A stretch of 64,000 nt of DNA from G025836975 sp048751585 (lineage in GTDB: Bacteria; Pseudomonadota; Gammaproteobacteria; Burkholderiales; Burkholderiaceae_B). The stretch lies in the NCBI RefSeq assembly GCF_048751585.1, contig NZ_JAZHOB010000006.1, forward strand, positions 1 through 64,000. The letters run 5' to 3'. The notes under the pieces were generated by a model, which saw nothing but the letters and a program-made list of their open reading frames with translations, ran no database searches and had not been told where the DNA came from. Each line of letters starts with the position of its first letter. Position 1 is the first letter of the stretch. Positions 8,317 to 16,781 of the stretch are shown piece by piece. The position numbers and the translations under genes are program-made.

Positions 8317-9064
8317 CGTCAACGAAGAACCGAGCCGCGAGATCGTGGTCAGCCTTGAAGGCGTATATAAAAAGTTTGGCCACACCGAGGTTTTGCGCGG
8401 TGTCGACATGGCGGTCGCAAAGGGCCAGGTCGTGGCCATTATTGGCCAGAGCGGATCGGGCAAGAGCACGGCGCTGCGCTGCATAGATCTACTGGAGACC
8501 ATAGATGCGGGTTCCATTACCGTATGCGGCCATGAGGTCCACAAGCCCGGCGTCGACCTGAGGGCGCTGAGGCAGGATATCGGCATTGTGTTTCAAAGCT
8601 ATAACCTGTTTCCGCACCTGACGATAGAAGAGAACGTCATGCTGGCGCCGAGGGCGGTCAAGAAGCTCGCAAAGGCGGATGCCCGCGAACTGGCGCACCG
8701 GGTATTGAACCAGGTGGGGCTAGTGGAAAAGGCCGGGCAATACCCCGATCAATTGTCCGGCGGGCAGCAGCAACGGGTCGCCATCGCCCGGTCGCTGGCG
8801 ATGGAACCCAAAGTCATGCTGTTTGACGAAGTAACGTCCGCGCTCGATCCCAAATTGACCGGCGAGGTGCTGCGCGTCATTGAGGACCTGGCAAAGAAAG
8901 GCATGACCATGATCATGGTCACTCATGAAATGAATTTTGCCCGAAGAATCGCGGACACCATCATATTCATGAATGAAGGCAAGGTTTGGGAAAAAGGGGA
9001 GGCAGGCATCTTGAACAATCCCCATACCCCGGAGCTGAGGGAGTTCATGCAGAACGAACTTTAA
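8309..9064 (+). CDS. ABC transporter ATP-binding protein, GlnQ/HisP type
   Basis: The 251-residue cytoplasmic ATPase has Walker A GQSGSGKST, a Q-loop (FQSYNLFPHLT), the signature LSGGQQQR, Walker B VMLFDEVTSALD and the switch histidine in MVTHEM. The usual DEPTSALD is DEVTSALD here, a mild change. The sequence falls with the polar amino-acid uptake ATPases and not with sugar importers, which is odd beside a sugar kinase and isomerase. It energises the two permeases encoded just upstream. Confidence 0.94.
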   Translation: MHSVNEEPSREIVVSLEGVYKKFGHTEVLRGVDMAVAKGQVVAIIGQSGSGKSTALRCIDLLETIDAGSITVCGHEVHKPGVDLRALRQDIGIVFQSYNLFPHLTIEENVMLAPRAVKKLAKADARELAHRVLNQVGLVEKAGQYPDQLSGGQQQRVAIARSLAMEPKVMLFDEVTSALDPKLTGEVLRVIEDLAKKGMTMIMVTHEMNFARRIADTIIFMNEGKVWEKGEAGILNNPHTPELREFMQNEL

Positions 9065-9091
9065 GACGTTAAATCAACAGGAGACATACCA

Positions 9092-9891
9092 ATGAAAAAA
9101 CGTATCATTGCAGCTTCAATGCTGTGCGCGCTGGGTGTGCTGGCCGGCGGGATGGGCGCCGCCCATGCCGACGTATTGGACAACATCCAGAAGAACAAGG
9201 TCATCCGGATTTCGACGGATCTCGGGATTCCGCCGGCGGGCATGATGAGCGCCTCGCTTGAGCCCATCGGGGCCGATGTCGAAGTCGGGAAACTGCTGGC
9301 CAAGGACTGGGGCGTCAAGTACGAACTTATCCAGACGACGGGTGCGACCCGCATTCCCAACTTGCAAACGGACAAGGCGGACATTGTCGTATCGACCTTG
9401 TCCGTGACGGCCGAGCGCGCCAAGGTCATCGATTTCTCCAAGCGCTATGCCGTGCTCCAGTCGGTGGTGGCTGGATTGACGGCATACCCGTCAAGAGCCT
9501 GGAGACACTGAAAGGCCACACGGTGGCGGTAACGCGCGGCACGACCCAGGATACCGAGCTGACGCCGCAGGCATCCAAGTACGGTTATACGGTTGCCCGT
9601 TACGACGACGATGCCACCCTGGTAACCGCCGCCGTAAGCGGACAGGCCAAGATGGTCGCCACCTCGCAATCGCTCGTCGCGCAGATCGACAAGAAAATAG
9701 GAAAAAATAATTTCAAGCCGCTGTTTGTGTTGCGCAATTTCGATCTGGCGATCGGTGTAAAGAAGGGTGAAGCCAGGCTGTTGGCGAAAGTCAATGAATG
9801 GGTCGAGGCAAATATCAAGAACGGCAAGCTCAACGAAATTTACAAGAAATATTACGGTACCGATCTGCCGGAAGATATGCGCGGAAAGTAG
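9092..9891 (+). pseudogene. Periplasmic solute-binding protein family 3, frameshifted
   Basis: A signal peptide (MKKRIIAASM to a cleavage after AHA, about residue 27) and the family-3 fold start run in one frame to a premature stop at 9511. The fold continues in another frame through 9891, resuming at IDGIPVKSLETLKGHTV. Adding one base near 9461-9480 would join SVVA to IDGIPV and give a normal protein of about 267 residues. Either the gene is broken by a one-base deletion or the assembly has an error. It is the receptor of the adjacent polar amino-acid-type ABC importer. If the loss is real, the importer lacks its own receptor. Confidence 0.85.
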
Positions 9892-9925
9892 GTCGGTTTA
9901 TTGGCATTTTTTTAGGAAGTGAATC

Positions 9926-10369
9926 ATGCGTATTGTTATCGGTTCCGATCATGCGGGCTGGCCCCTGAAGAAAACAGTGGCCGATTTTGTCAAAAGCCTG
10001 GGCCATGAAGTGCGGGACGTGGGCAGCTTCGACGATGCTCCCGTGGACTTTCCGGATATCGCCAGGAAACTGACGGATTGCATCAAGTCCGGTTTGTCGG
10101 ATCGAGGCATTATGGTTTGTGGCACCGGTGTCGGAGCTTCGATTGCCGCCAACAAGATAAAAGGCATCAGGGCGGCGGTGTGCCATGACATTCATTCCGC
10201 GCATCAATGCGTCGAGCATGACGATGTGAATGTAATGTGCATAGGCGCGATGATCATCGGACCCTGGCTTGCGAATGATCTGGTTGCGGCCTACCTGAGC
10301 GCCGAATTTTCCACCGACGAGGATTGCCGGCGCCGTGTGGAGCAACTGCACGAAATGGATCGGGCATAA
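9926..10369 (+). CDS. RpiB/LacAB-family sugar-phosphate isomerase
   Basis: The 147-residue protein carries the family hallmarks: GSDHAGWPLKK at the start, an active-site cysteine in MVCGTGVGASIAANK, and the histidine-containing stretch HQCVEHDDVNVMCIG. RpiB proteins interconvert ribose 5-phosphate and ribulose 5-phosphate, and close relatives act on allose, galactose or four-carbon sugar phosphates. The neighbouring PfkB-type kinase and hydroxyacid dehydrogenase suggest a dedicated catabolic isomerase and not the housekeeping pentose-phosphate enzyme. The substrate is not resolved. Confidence 0.9.
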   Translation: MRIVIGSDHAGWPLKKTVADFVKSLGHEVRDVGSFDDAPVDFPDIARKLTDCIKSGLSDRGIMVCGTGVGASIAANKIKGIRAAVCHDIHSAHQCVEHDDVNVMCIGAMIIGPWLANDLVAAYLSAEFSTDEDCRRRVEQLHEMDRA

Positions 10370-10384
10370 ACGGCCGGGGAGCTC

Positions 10385-11314
10385 ATGACACGTCCTAAGC
10401 TTTTCGTGGCCGGCATTTATGCCGCCGATCTGGTTTTCACCGGGAACCGCATGCCGGCTCCCGGTGAAACCGTTACCGCAACGAATTTCATGCGGGGGCA
10501 TGGCGGCAAGGGGTCGAACCAGGCGATTGCCGCGGCCCGGGCGGGCGCCGATGTGTCCTTTTTTACGTTTATCGGGGACGATGCCTTCGGCCGGGAGGCT
10601 GTCGAACTTTGGCTTCGCGAAGGTTTGCGGAGCAAGGCAAGCGTTATCAAGGGCCAGGCAACCGGCGCCGCCAGCATTTTTCTGGATTCGAAAACCGGCG
10701 GCAACGCCATCACGGTTTTCCCCGGCGCCTCGCGATTGATGCAGGCGTCCGATGTGGACCGGATCGAGTCCGACATTGCCGCTTCCGATGTATTTGTGGT
10801 GCAGTTGGAGCAGTCGGTGGACGTCGCTCGCCGAGGCCTGGAACTGGCTCGCAAGCACGGGGTGATCGCCATCTTGAACCCGGCGCCCGCCCTGGATCTG
10901 CCCGACGATATTTTTTCTCTGTGCGACTATATCGTTCCCAACGAAAGCGAAGCCAGCCTGCTGACCGGGTTGCCTGTTGAAACATGTTCGCAGGCGGAAA
11001 CCGCGGCGCGGGTTCTTTTGCGCAAAGGCGCGCGCAATGTCATTGTCACGCTGGGTGAAAAAGGCGCACTGTACTGCGGCCCTGCGGATACCTTTCTGAT
11101 CGAGCCCTTCAGCGCGGGTGCGTGTATTGACACCATAGGCGCGGGAGACGGCTTTATAGCCGGCATCGCAGTCGGGTTGGGCAAGGGTTTGCCAATTCGG
11201 GACGCGATGAGATTCGCGGCAACGCTGGCGGGTATTTCCGTGACACGCCATGGCGCGGCTTCGTCCATGCCGACATTGACGGAAATCGAACTTGCCTTGG
11301 CGGGGCAAATGTAA
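10385..11314 (+). CDS. Ribokinase-like PfkB-family sugar kinase
   Basis: The 309-residue cytoplasmic kinase shows the two PfkB signatures, GGKGSNQAIAAARAG near residue 40 and the C-terminal DTIGAGDGFIAGIAVG, which carries the catalytic aspartate and anion hole. It is the last gene of the operon that starts with the GntR regulator at 5287 and follows the isomerase by 15 bases. It probably phosphorylates the imported sugar or its derivative. The ribokinase-like sequence alone does not prove ribose as substrate. Confidence 0.92.
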   Translation: MTRPKLFVAGIYAADLVFTGNRMPAPGETVTATNFMRGHGGKGSNQAIAAARAGADVSFFTFIGDDAFGREAVELWLREGLRSKASVIKGQATGAASIFLDSKTGGNAITVFPGASRLMQASDVDRIESDIAASDVFVVQLEQSVDVARRGLELARKHGVIAILNPAPALDLPDDIFSLCDYIVPNESEASLLTGLPVETCSQAETAARVLLRKGARNVIVTLGEKGALYCGPADTFLIEPFSAGACIDTIGAGDGFIAGIAVGLGKGLPIRDAMRFAATLAGISVTRHGAASSMPTLTEIELALAGQM

Positions 11315-11354
11315 TTTTCCGGACCAGCGCCAGGCATGTTCATGGAAAAGCAAA

Positions 11355-11378
11355 GCGCCAACCCCGAAGGATTGGCGC
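11355..11378 (-). terminator. Intrinsic terminator of the tRNA-Thr gene
   Basis: On the minus strand a 10-bp stem starting GCGCCAATCC is capped by a TTCG tetraloop and followed by TTTGCTTTT. It lies 16 bases past the CCA end of the tRNA gene. Confidence 0.8.
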
Positions 11379-11394
11379 AAGCGTTTGATTCTGG

Positions 11395-11470
11395 TGGTGC
11401 CGATGAAAGGAGTCGAACCCTCGACCTTCTCATTACGAATGAGCTGCTCTACCAACTGAGCTACATCGGC
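11395..11470 (-). tRNA. tRNA-Thr (anticodon CGT)
   Basis: The reverse complement begins GCCGATGTAGCTCAGTTGG and ends ATCGGCA-CCA, so the acceptor arms pair and CCA is encoded. The anticodon loop TTCGTAA gives CGT, the T-arm has GGTTCGACTCC, and the 76-base length is normal. It closely resembles the enterobacterial thrW-type tRNA. It sits between the sugar-kinase operon and the carotenoid oxygenase gene. Confidence 0.95.
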
Positions 11471-11697
11471 GTTCGGCATGAAATAGCCCTGTTGTGCAGG
11501 GCCGATCTTTGCCAAGCCCATTATTATACATATTTTGATTGCCGCTGTTGGGCTGGGACGGATGTTTCCCCTTTTGTTTCCAGAGGAGTATTCCTCAATT
11601 TATTTTGGCTTCCAGCCAGCCGCCCGCCTATAATTATTTCCGTATCGCGCTTTCCACCGTATCACGTGCCGTCATTGACATCCCAAGAGGCCTCCTG

Positions 11698-13128
11698 ATG
11701 CTGAACGCAACCACAGCCACGATAGCGCCGCTGGCCGGCCTGGCCAGTTCGATGGTGCAGGAACACGATTATTTTCCTGAAATACAGGGCACGATACCCC
11801 CGGAACTCAAGGGAACCCTGTATCGCAACGGGCCCGGTCGCTTTGAATTGGGCGAGACACGCAAGCGCCATCTGCTGGATGGCGACGGCATGATACAGGC
11901 TTTCGATTTTTCCGAGGGCCGCGTCAGGTACCGCAATCGTTTCGTCCGCACCCGCAAATACCACGCTGAACAAGATGCCGGCCGCTTTGTCATGCCCACC
12001 TGGACGACGCGAGCTCCGGGCGGCATGATACGCAATGTGGGCAACAAGATACGGTCGCAAGCGGGTGTGACCGTGGTGCTTAAAAATGGCTGTCTGTATG
12101 CTTTCGATGAAGTCGGCTTGCCCTATGGGCTGGATCCCGATACCTTGGAAACGTGGGGCGAGCGGCAGGTGGGACCGGCCGATATGCATATCGATTACAA
12201 GGCGCATACCAAGACGGACGGCCGCAACGGGCAATGGCTGCTATTGGGTGTGGAGCACGGACCCAGGACCTGGCTGGACCTGGTTGTGCGTGACGCTGGC
12301 GGCGCGCAGCTTAGCCATCAGCGTGTCGCATCGCCTCGGCCTTCGTATATTCATGACTGGTTTTTTACCGAGCGCTATGTGGTCATCCTGCTGCATCCGG
12401 TGGAGCTGTCTTTGCCGCGCTTTCTGGCCGGCTTGGCCAGCTTTACCGATAGCCTGCAGTGGCGGCCCCAGAAAGGCAACATGGTGGCGGTTCTGGATCG
12501 GGCCGGCGCCAATCCGCCCGTCTTCCTGGAGACCGATGCCTGCTTCATGTGGCATAGCCTGAATGCATTCGACATGGGGGACTCCATCGTGGCCGATTTC
12601 GTGGGCTACGATGCTCCCGATCATTTCCTGGGAGAGAAGGCCGCCTTTCGCATGATCATGGAGGGCAAGCCTGGGTTGCAGCAGAACAAAGGCCTGCTGC
12701 GCCGCTACATTATCAATGTTCCCCGCAAGAGCCTGGCTCAGGACAGGCTAAGCGAAGAGAACCACGAGTTCCCCATGGTGGATGCCGGCATTGCAGGGCA
12801 CCGTCATCGCGTTGGCTACTTCACCACGGCGGCCGATGCCACGGTGTTTCATAATGGGCTGGCGCGGGTGGATATGGATAGCGGGCAGCGCGAGGCGATT
12901 TTCGTGGACGATGCCGCCCACCTGGGCGAACCGGTATTTGTGCGCGACTCTTTATCGGCTACGGAGCAAGGCTGGCTGCTTACCGTGGGGCTGGATGCGG
13001 TCACCGGTAATTCCTTCCTGGGCATCTTCCAGTCCGACCGGCTGTCCAGCGGCCCTGTTGCCCGCGTATTGTTGACGCATTCCACGCCCTTGAGCTTTCA
13101 CGGCTGTTGGCATGATCGTCGCGGCTGA
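11698..13128 (+). CDS. Carotenoid cleavage oxygenase family protein
   Basis: From the ATG at 11698, with AGAGG eight bases upstream, the product is 476 residues, the normal length; the frame stays open to 11539 but that part lacks family features. The N-terminal PPELKGTLYRNGPGRFE and GDGMIQAF blocks are typical. The four iron-ligand histidines can be placed in AHTKTDGRNG, HDWFFTE, WHSLNAFD and FHGCWHD. Such enzymes use Fe(II) and oxygen to cleave conjugated double bonds in carotenoids, stilbenes or lignin-derived phenylpropenes. No carotenoid biosynthesis gene is in the window, so a stilbene or lignostilbene-like substrate is equally possible. The DUF2141 and MAPEG genes follow closely. Confidence 0.9.
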   Translation: MLNATTATIAPLAGLASSMVQEHDYFPEIQGTIPPELKGTLYRNGPGRFELGETRKRHLLDGDGMIQAFDFSEGRVRYRNRFVRTRKYHAEQDAGRFVMPTWTTRAPGGMIRNVGNKIRSQAGVTVVLKNGCLYAFDEVGLPYGLDPDTLETWGERQVGPADMHIDYKAHTKTDGRNGQWLLLGVEHGPRTWLDLVVRDAGGAQLSHQRVASPRPSYIHDWFFTERYVVILLHPVELSLPRFLAGLASFTDSLQWRPQKGNMVAVLDRAGANPPVFLETDACFMWHSLNAFDMGDSIVADFVGYDAPDHFLGEKAAFRMIMEGKPGLQQNKGLLRRYIINVPRKSLAQDRLSEENHEFPMVDAGIAGHRHRVGYFTTAADATVFHNGLARVDMDSGQREAIFVDDAAHLGEPVFVRDSLSATEQGWLLTVGLDAVTGNSFLGIFQSDRLSSGPVARVLLTHSTPLSFHGCWHDRRG

Positions 13129-13149
13129 CGGTTTTTTAAGAGGCACAGC

Positions 13150-13632
13150 ATGAAAACAAATGCCGCCAATCGCTGGACACGCATCTTGCGGATGCCCCGG
13201 CTGATACTGGGCCTGGCGGCCTTTCTGCTGTTGGCCTTGTGTGCACAAGCTGTTGTGGCCGGCGATCTTGCCGTCCTGGTGACGGGTGTGAAGAATACCG
13301 ATGGCAAGGTGGCCATCGCGGTGTATTCCAGCGCCGAGGGGTTTCCAAAGGACGCTTCCAAAGCGCTGCGTAAGGTCATGGCATCCATCGACGGAGCCAC
13401 GCATTCGGCCAAGGCCGTCTTCGCAGGATTGAAGCCGGGGGAATATGCGATTGCCGTCTTCCATGACGACAATGGCAGCGGCAAGCTGGAAACGAATTTT
13501 TTCGGCATCCCGACAAAAGGCTATGGATTTTCCAATAACGTACGTCCGAAGATGCGTGCGCCCAGCTTTGACGAAGCCCGTTTTACGTTTCCGGCCGAAG
13601 GATCCGCCGTCGGCATAGGCCTGAACTACTAG
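13150..13632 (+). CDS. DUF2141 family secreted protein
   Basis: The 160-residue protein has an N-terminal hydrophobic signal (about residues 15-38, ending AQAVVAG), then the DUF2141 pattern: VTGVKNTDGKVAIAVYSS, a GLKPGEYAIAVFHDDNGSGKLETN core, and the C-terminal PxxGYGFSNN region. It is predicted to be a small periplasmic beta-sandwich protein of unknown function. It lies 21 bases after the carotenoid oxygenase gene and 8 bases before a MAPEG gene, so the three are probably co-transcribed. Confidence 0.88.
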   Translation: MKTNAANRWTRILRMPRLILGLAAFLLLALCAQAVVAGDLAVLVTGVKNTDGKVAIAVYSSAEGFPKDASKALRKVMASIDGATHSAKAVFAGLKPGEYAIAVFHDDNGSGKLETNFFGIPTKGYGFSNNVRPKMRAPSFDEARFTFPAEGSAVGIGLNY

Positions 13633-13640
13633 GAGTCGGC

Positions 13641-14015
13641 ATGAGCATCATTACTTGGTTTTTATTGATAGCGGCTTTTCTGCCGTTTTTTGCCGCGGCG
13701 GCTTCCAAGGCGGGCGGCGAGGCCTACGACAACAATAATCCCCGCGCCTGGATTGCGCGCCAGGAAGGCTGGCGGGCCAGGGCCAATGCGGCGCAGATAA
13801 ATTTATTCGAAGGCTTGCCCTTCTTTTATGCCGCCGCATTGTTTGCGCTGTACCGTCAGGCCGATCCGCAATGGCTGGCGGGCTTGATGGCCGCGTGGAT
13901 CGTATTGCGGCTGGTCTATCTGGGCGTCTACATCGCCGGGTACGGCGGGCTACGCACCCTGGCTTGGGCCTTGGCGCTGGCTGTGAACATTGGCATGCTG
14001 TTTGCCGGAAACTAG
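13641..14015 (+). CDS. MAPEG family membrane protein
   Basis: The 124-residue protein has four hydrophobic segments and the MAPEG-type motif NPRAWIARQEGWRARANAAQINLFEGLPFF. Bacterial members of this family (YecN/MLO-like) are small integral membrane proteins related to glutathione-dependent eicosanoid enzymes, but their function in bacteria is usually unknown. It ends the small + strand group with the carotenoid oxygenase and is convergent with an AI-2E-family permease gene 20 bases away. Confidence 0.88.
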   Translation: MSIITWFLLIAAFLPFFAAAASKAGGEAYDNNNPRAWIARQEGWRARANAAQINLFEGLPFFYAAALFALYRQADPQWLAGLMAAWIVLRLVYLGVYIAGYGGLRTLAWALALAVNIGMLFAGN

Positions 14016-14035
14016 CGCGCCTGGCCGGACGGGTC

Positions 14036-15097
14036 TCATTCTTCCTGGTTCATGCGTATGGCCGAGGGAAACAAGTCCCAGCAGGCGATGAACAGCGCGG
14101 CAAACAGCGGACCGATCACAAAACCGTTCAGGCCGAAGACCGCCAGTCCGCCCAGCGTCGAGATCAATATGACATAGTCGGGGATCTTGGTATCCTTTCC
14201 GACCAGCAAAGGACGCAGGATGTTGTCCACCAGGCCGATGACCAGCACACCGAATAGTGTCAGGACGATGCCTTGCCAGATGGCGCCGGTAACCAGAAAG
14301 TAAACCGCGACGGGAACCCAGATCAGCGCCGCGCCGACCGCCGGAAGCAAGGACAGGAAGGCCATCAATACGCCCCAAAGCAATGCGCCCTGGATACCCA
14401 GGAACCAGAACATGAGTCCGCCCAGCGCGCCTTGCGTCGCAGCCACTACGATATTGCCCTTGACGGTAGCCCGGACCACTGTGGTGAATTTCCGGAACAA
14501 ATGTTGCTGATGCTCATCGCTGAGCGGAATCAACTGCTTGCTTTGGCGGGCCAGCTGGGCGCCGTCGCGCAGCAGAAAAAACAATAGGTAAAGCATGATG
14601 CCCAGGCCGATCAGGAACTCGAATGTATTCTGACCCACGTTGACGGCCTGCGTCGCCAGAAATTTGCTGCCCTGCAAGGCACCCGCCGAAAGCTTTTCGC
14701 GCAGGCTGAAGATGTCGCCCACGCCGAATCGGGTCAGCATGTCGTGCACCGACGAGGGCAGGACGCTCATGATCTGTTCGAAATAGGCGCCAAGATTCAG
14801 TTCACCCGTGTTCAGGCGCTTATAGATGGCCGCCCCTTCCTGCAGCAGTGAACCGGTAATCAGTATCAGCGGGATGATCACCATCAGGACGATGATCATC
14901 AGGGTGGTAAACGCCGCCAAATTGGGCCTGCTGCGCAGCTTGGCCAGCAGGCGCCGGTGCAGCGGAGCGAAGACGATGGCCAATATGGTGCCCCAGAAAA
15001 TGGCGCCGTAGTAAGGAAGCAATACCCATATGAAGGCCACGGTAACAATGGCCAGAAGCAGTAGAAATGTGCGGAAATAAAGGTTGGAGTTGTTCAT
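14036..15097 (-). CDS. AI-2E family transporter (PerM/TqsA type)
   Basis: The 353-residue polytopic inner-membrane protein has about seven hydrophobic segments and the family region near the C-terminus (DNILRPLLVGKDTKIPDYVI with the following TLGGLAVFGLNGFVIGP). Members export small molecules or ions; E. coli relatives include TqsA and PerM. This copy keeps the very conserved P-D-Y/F-V-I stretch. A second, more divergent family member is encoded immediately upstream on the same strand. The substrate is unknown. Confidence 0.9.
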   Translation of the reverse strand: MNNSNLYFRTFLLLLAIVTVAFIWVLLPYYGAIFWGTILAIVFAPLHRRLLAKLRSRPNLAAFTTLMIIVLMVIIPLILITGSLLQEGAAIYKRLNTGELNLGAYFEQIMSVLPSSVHDMLTRFGVGDIFSLREKLSAGALQGSKFLATQAVNVGQNTFEFLIGLGIMLYLLFFLLRDGAQLARQSKQLIPLSDEHQQHLFRKFTTVVRATVKGNIVVAATQGALGGLMFWFLGIQGALLWGVLMAFLSLLPAVGAALIWVPVAVYFLVTGAIWQGIVLTLFGVLVIGLVDNILRPLLVGKDTKIPDYVILISTLGGLAVFGLNGFVIGPLFAALFIACWDLFPSAIRMNQEE

Positions 15098-15196
15098 CCA
15101 GTATCCATGAGTGCGGGCGGGCTGCGCAAAAGATATCGCGTAGCGGGCGCAGCCCTTCAGACGGCGTCACCCAGGCAATTCTATGCGAAACCCATC

Positions 15197-16423
15197 CTAT
15201 TCGCCCAACAGTTCCGCAATGGGCTGCATCCCTTCTATATGCTGTGAAACAACTTTTACGAGAACAATGATGGGAACGCATAACAGCATTCCCCATACTC
15301 CCCAAAGCCAGGCGCCGAACAGCAGCGCCACGAACACCGCCATGGCGTTCATTTTGGCGATTCGGCCGGTCATCCAGGTAGCGACCAGCATCCCGACAAA
15401 GGTGGCTATCGCCAATGTGGCGCCTGCCGCAAGCAGCATGGTCGAGAACGATTCGAACTGCAGGAAGGCGGCGCAGCCGATGGCCACGGAGGCCAGCAGG
15501 GAGCCAAAGTAGGGGATAACGTGCAGCAGCGCGGCGGCGACGGCCCAGGCCCCCGGATTGTCCAGCCCTATCCAGTGCAGCCCCGCCCATGTCGCCAGGC
15601 CCAGCAGTGTGTTGGTCAACAGCAGCATCAGCATGTACTTCTGGATCGAGGTGTTTATATCGTCCAGGATTTGCACGGTGATCTTCTTGTTCGATAGCGA
15701 GGGGCCGGTCAAACGCACCAGCTTGCGCTTGAAGGTATCGCCCGACAGCAAGGCAAAGAACACCAGGAAAAGCACCATGGTCATCTGGCCGACGAAGGCC
15801 GCCGCGCTGACAGAGCCTGCCCACAGCCAGTCATTCAGATTGAAGTCGGTCGGCTTCAGAACCACGGCAGGGGGCGTCGTTACCGTGTGCTGCAGATTTG
15901 TATCCGCCCCTTCGGTGCTGGGCGCGGCGGCCTCCTTCAAGGTGTTGGCGGCGCTGCGCAGCTTTTCCAGGGTGCTGGACTCGCCACTGTTCACACGCTT
16001 GAATGCGCGCGTCAGCTTGTATGTGGCGATGGGCAATTCGTCCATGATGGATTGCGCTTCGTTGTATACCGATGTCGCCACCAGCGCGCTGGATCCGAAC
16101 AGCGCCATCATGACGACGCTGGCCGCGACGACGCGTGGCAGCCGGATGCGTTCCAAGCCGCAGACCAAGGGGTTCAACGTAAAGGAAATCAATATGCCGA
16201 GAATCAGCGGAATGAAGAATTCCTGCGCCCACTGCAAGGCAAAGACGAAGGCAATGGTTGCCAGCGTGGTCAATGCCAGTCCGCCTGCCGCCACTTTGGG
16301 CTTGGAGGACGCCGCGGCGTCCAAAGCCGGCTGCGTTGCGGCGGTGCCGCGATCATCTGGCGATGGGCTGTGGCTCGTTGTCAGGGGCTGCGATGCAGAC
16401 TCTTTGGGTTTCACCGTATCCAT
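15197..16423 (-). CDS. AI-2E family transporter, divergent copy
   Basis: The 408-residue membrane protein has a polar N-terminal tail (about 48 residues rich in Ser, Pro and Ala) before the first transmembrane segment (LALTTLATIAFVFALQWA). It carries AI-2E-family features such as NTLLGLATWAGLHWIGLDNPGAW and the terminal LFGAWLWGVWGMLLCVPIIVLVK. It lies 99 bases upstream of another family member on the same strand. The two are not close duplicates, since their conserved blocks differ, so they probably have distinct roles. Confidence 0.88.
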   Translation of the reverse strand: MDTVKPKESASQPLTTSHSPSPDDRGTAATQPALDAAASSKPKVAAGGLALTTLATIAFVFALQWAQEFFIPLILGILISFTLNPLVCGLERIRLPRVVAASVVMMALFGSSALVATSVYNEAQSIMDELPIATYKLTRAFKRVNSGESSTLEKLRSAANTLKEAAAPSTEGADTNLQHTVTTPPAVVLKPTDFNLNDWLWAGSVSAAAFVGQMTMVLFLVFFALLSGDTFKRKLVRLTGPSLSNKKITVQILDDINTSIQKYMLMLLLTNTLLGLATWAGLHWIGLDNPGAWAVAAALLHVIPYFGSLLASVAIGCAAFLQFESFSTMLLAAGATLAIATFVGMLVATWMTGRIAKMNAMAVFVALLFGAWLWGVWGMLLCVPIIVLVKVVSQHIEGMQPIAELLGE

Positions 16424-16674
16424 CGCGATCTCCGGCTATACGTATTGCTTGTTGTGCGGCCGCTGTTTCGTCCCTGCGTGGCGAAAGAGGGCATGCACAC
16501 AATACGCCGCCTTGGGATTTTGCTCAATCGGACTTGTAACGCAACGTAGCGCGCAGTTGAGCGAGCCGGCAGTGACCACAATCGGGAAAACCGGCTTCGA
16601 AGAAAAGCCCGCATGCGACGGCATGTTCAGGGTTAGTCCTAGATGTTGGCATTTCTTATCCTACCTTAAAATAT

Positions 16675-16700
16675 AGAACGATCGTTCTTTCAGAAAGAAC
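16675..16700. promoter_or_regulatory. Tripartite palindromic operator X upstream of Bug/cupin operon
   Basis: A perfect palindrome AGAACGATCGTTCT (16675-16688) overlaps a second dyad GTTCT-N7-AGAAC (16684-16700). The same arrangement, in inverse orientation and pointing at the PrpD gene, lies at 21284-21309. Three regularly spaced half-sites are a layout known for IclR-family regulators such as PcaU and PobR; a member of that family is a guess. No candidate regulator gene is in this part of the window. Confidence 0.6.
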
Positions 16701-16781
16701 GACAACAACTGTTTCACCAACGATCCCGTGCTGACGCGCGAATCGAAAAGTGGCAAAAGAAGACAACCAGGGGGAAATGGC

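Noticed and set aside
10385..11314. Simple ribose utilisation locus
   Set aside because: Ribose loci use a sugar-type importer (RbsABC), whereas this operon has a polar amino-acid-type importer and a hydroxyacid dehydrogenase, so the substrate is left open.
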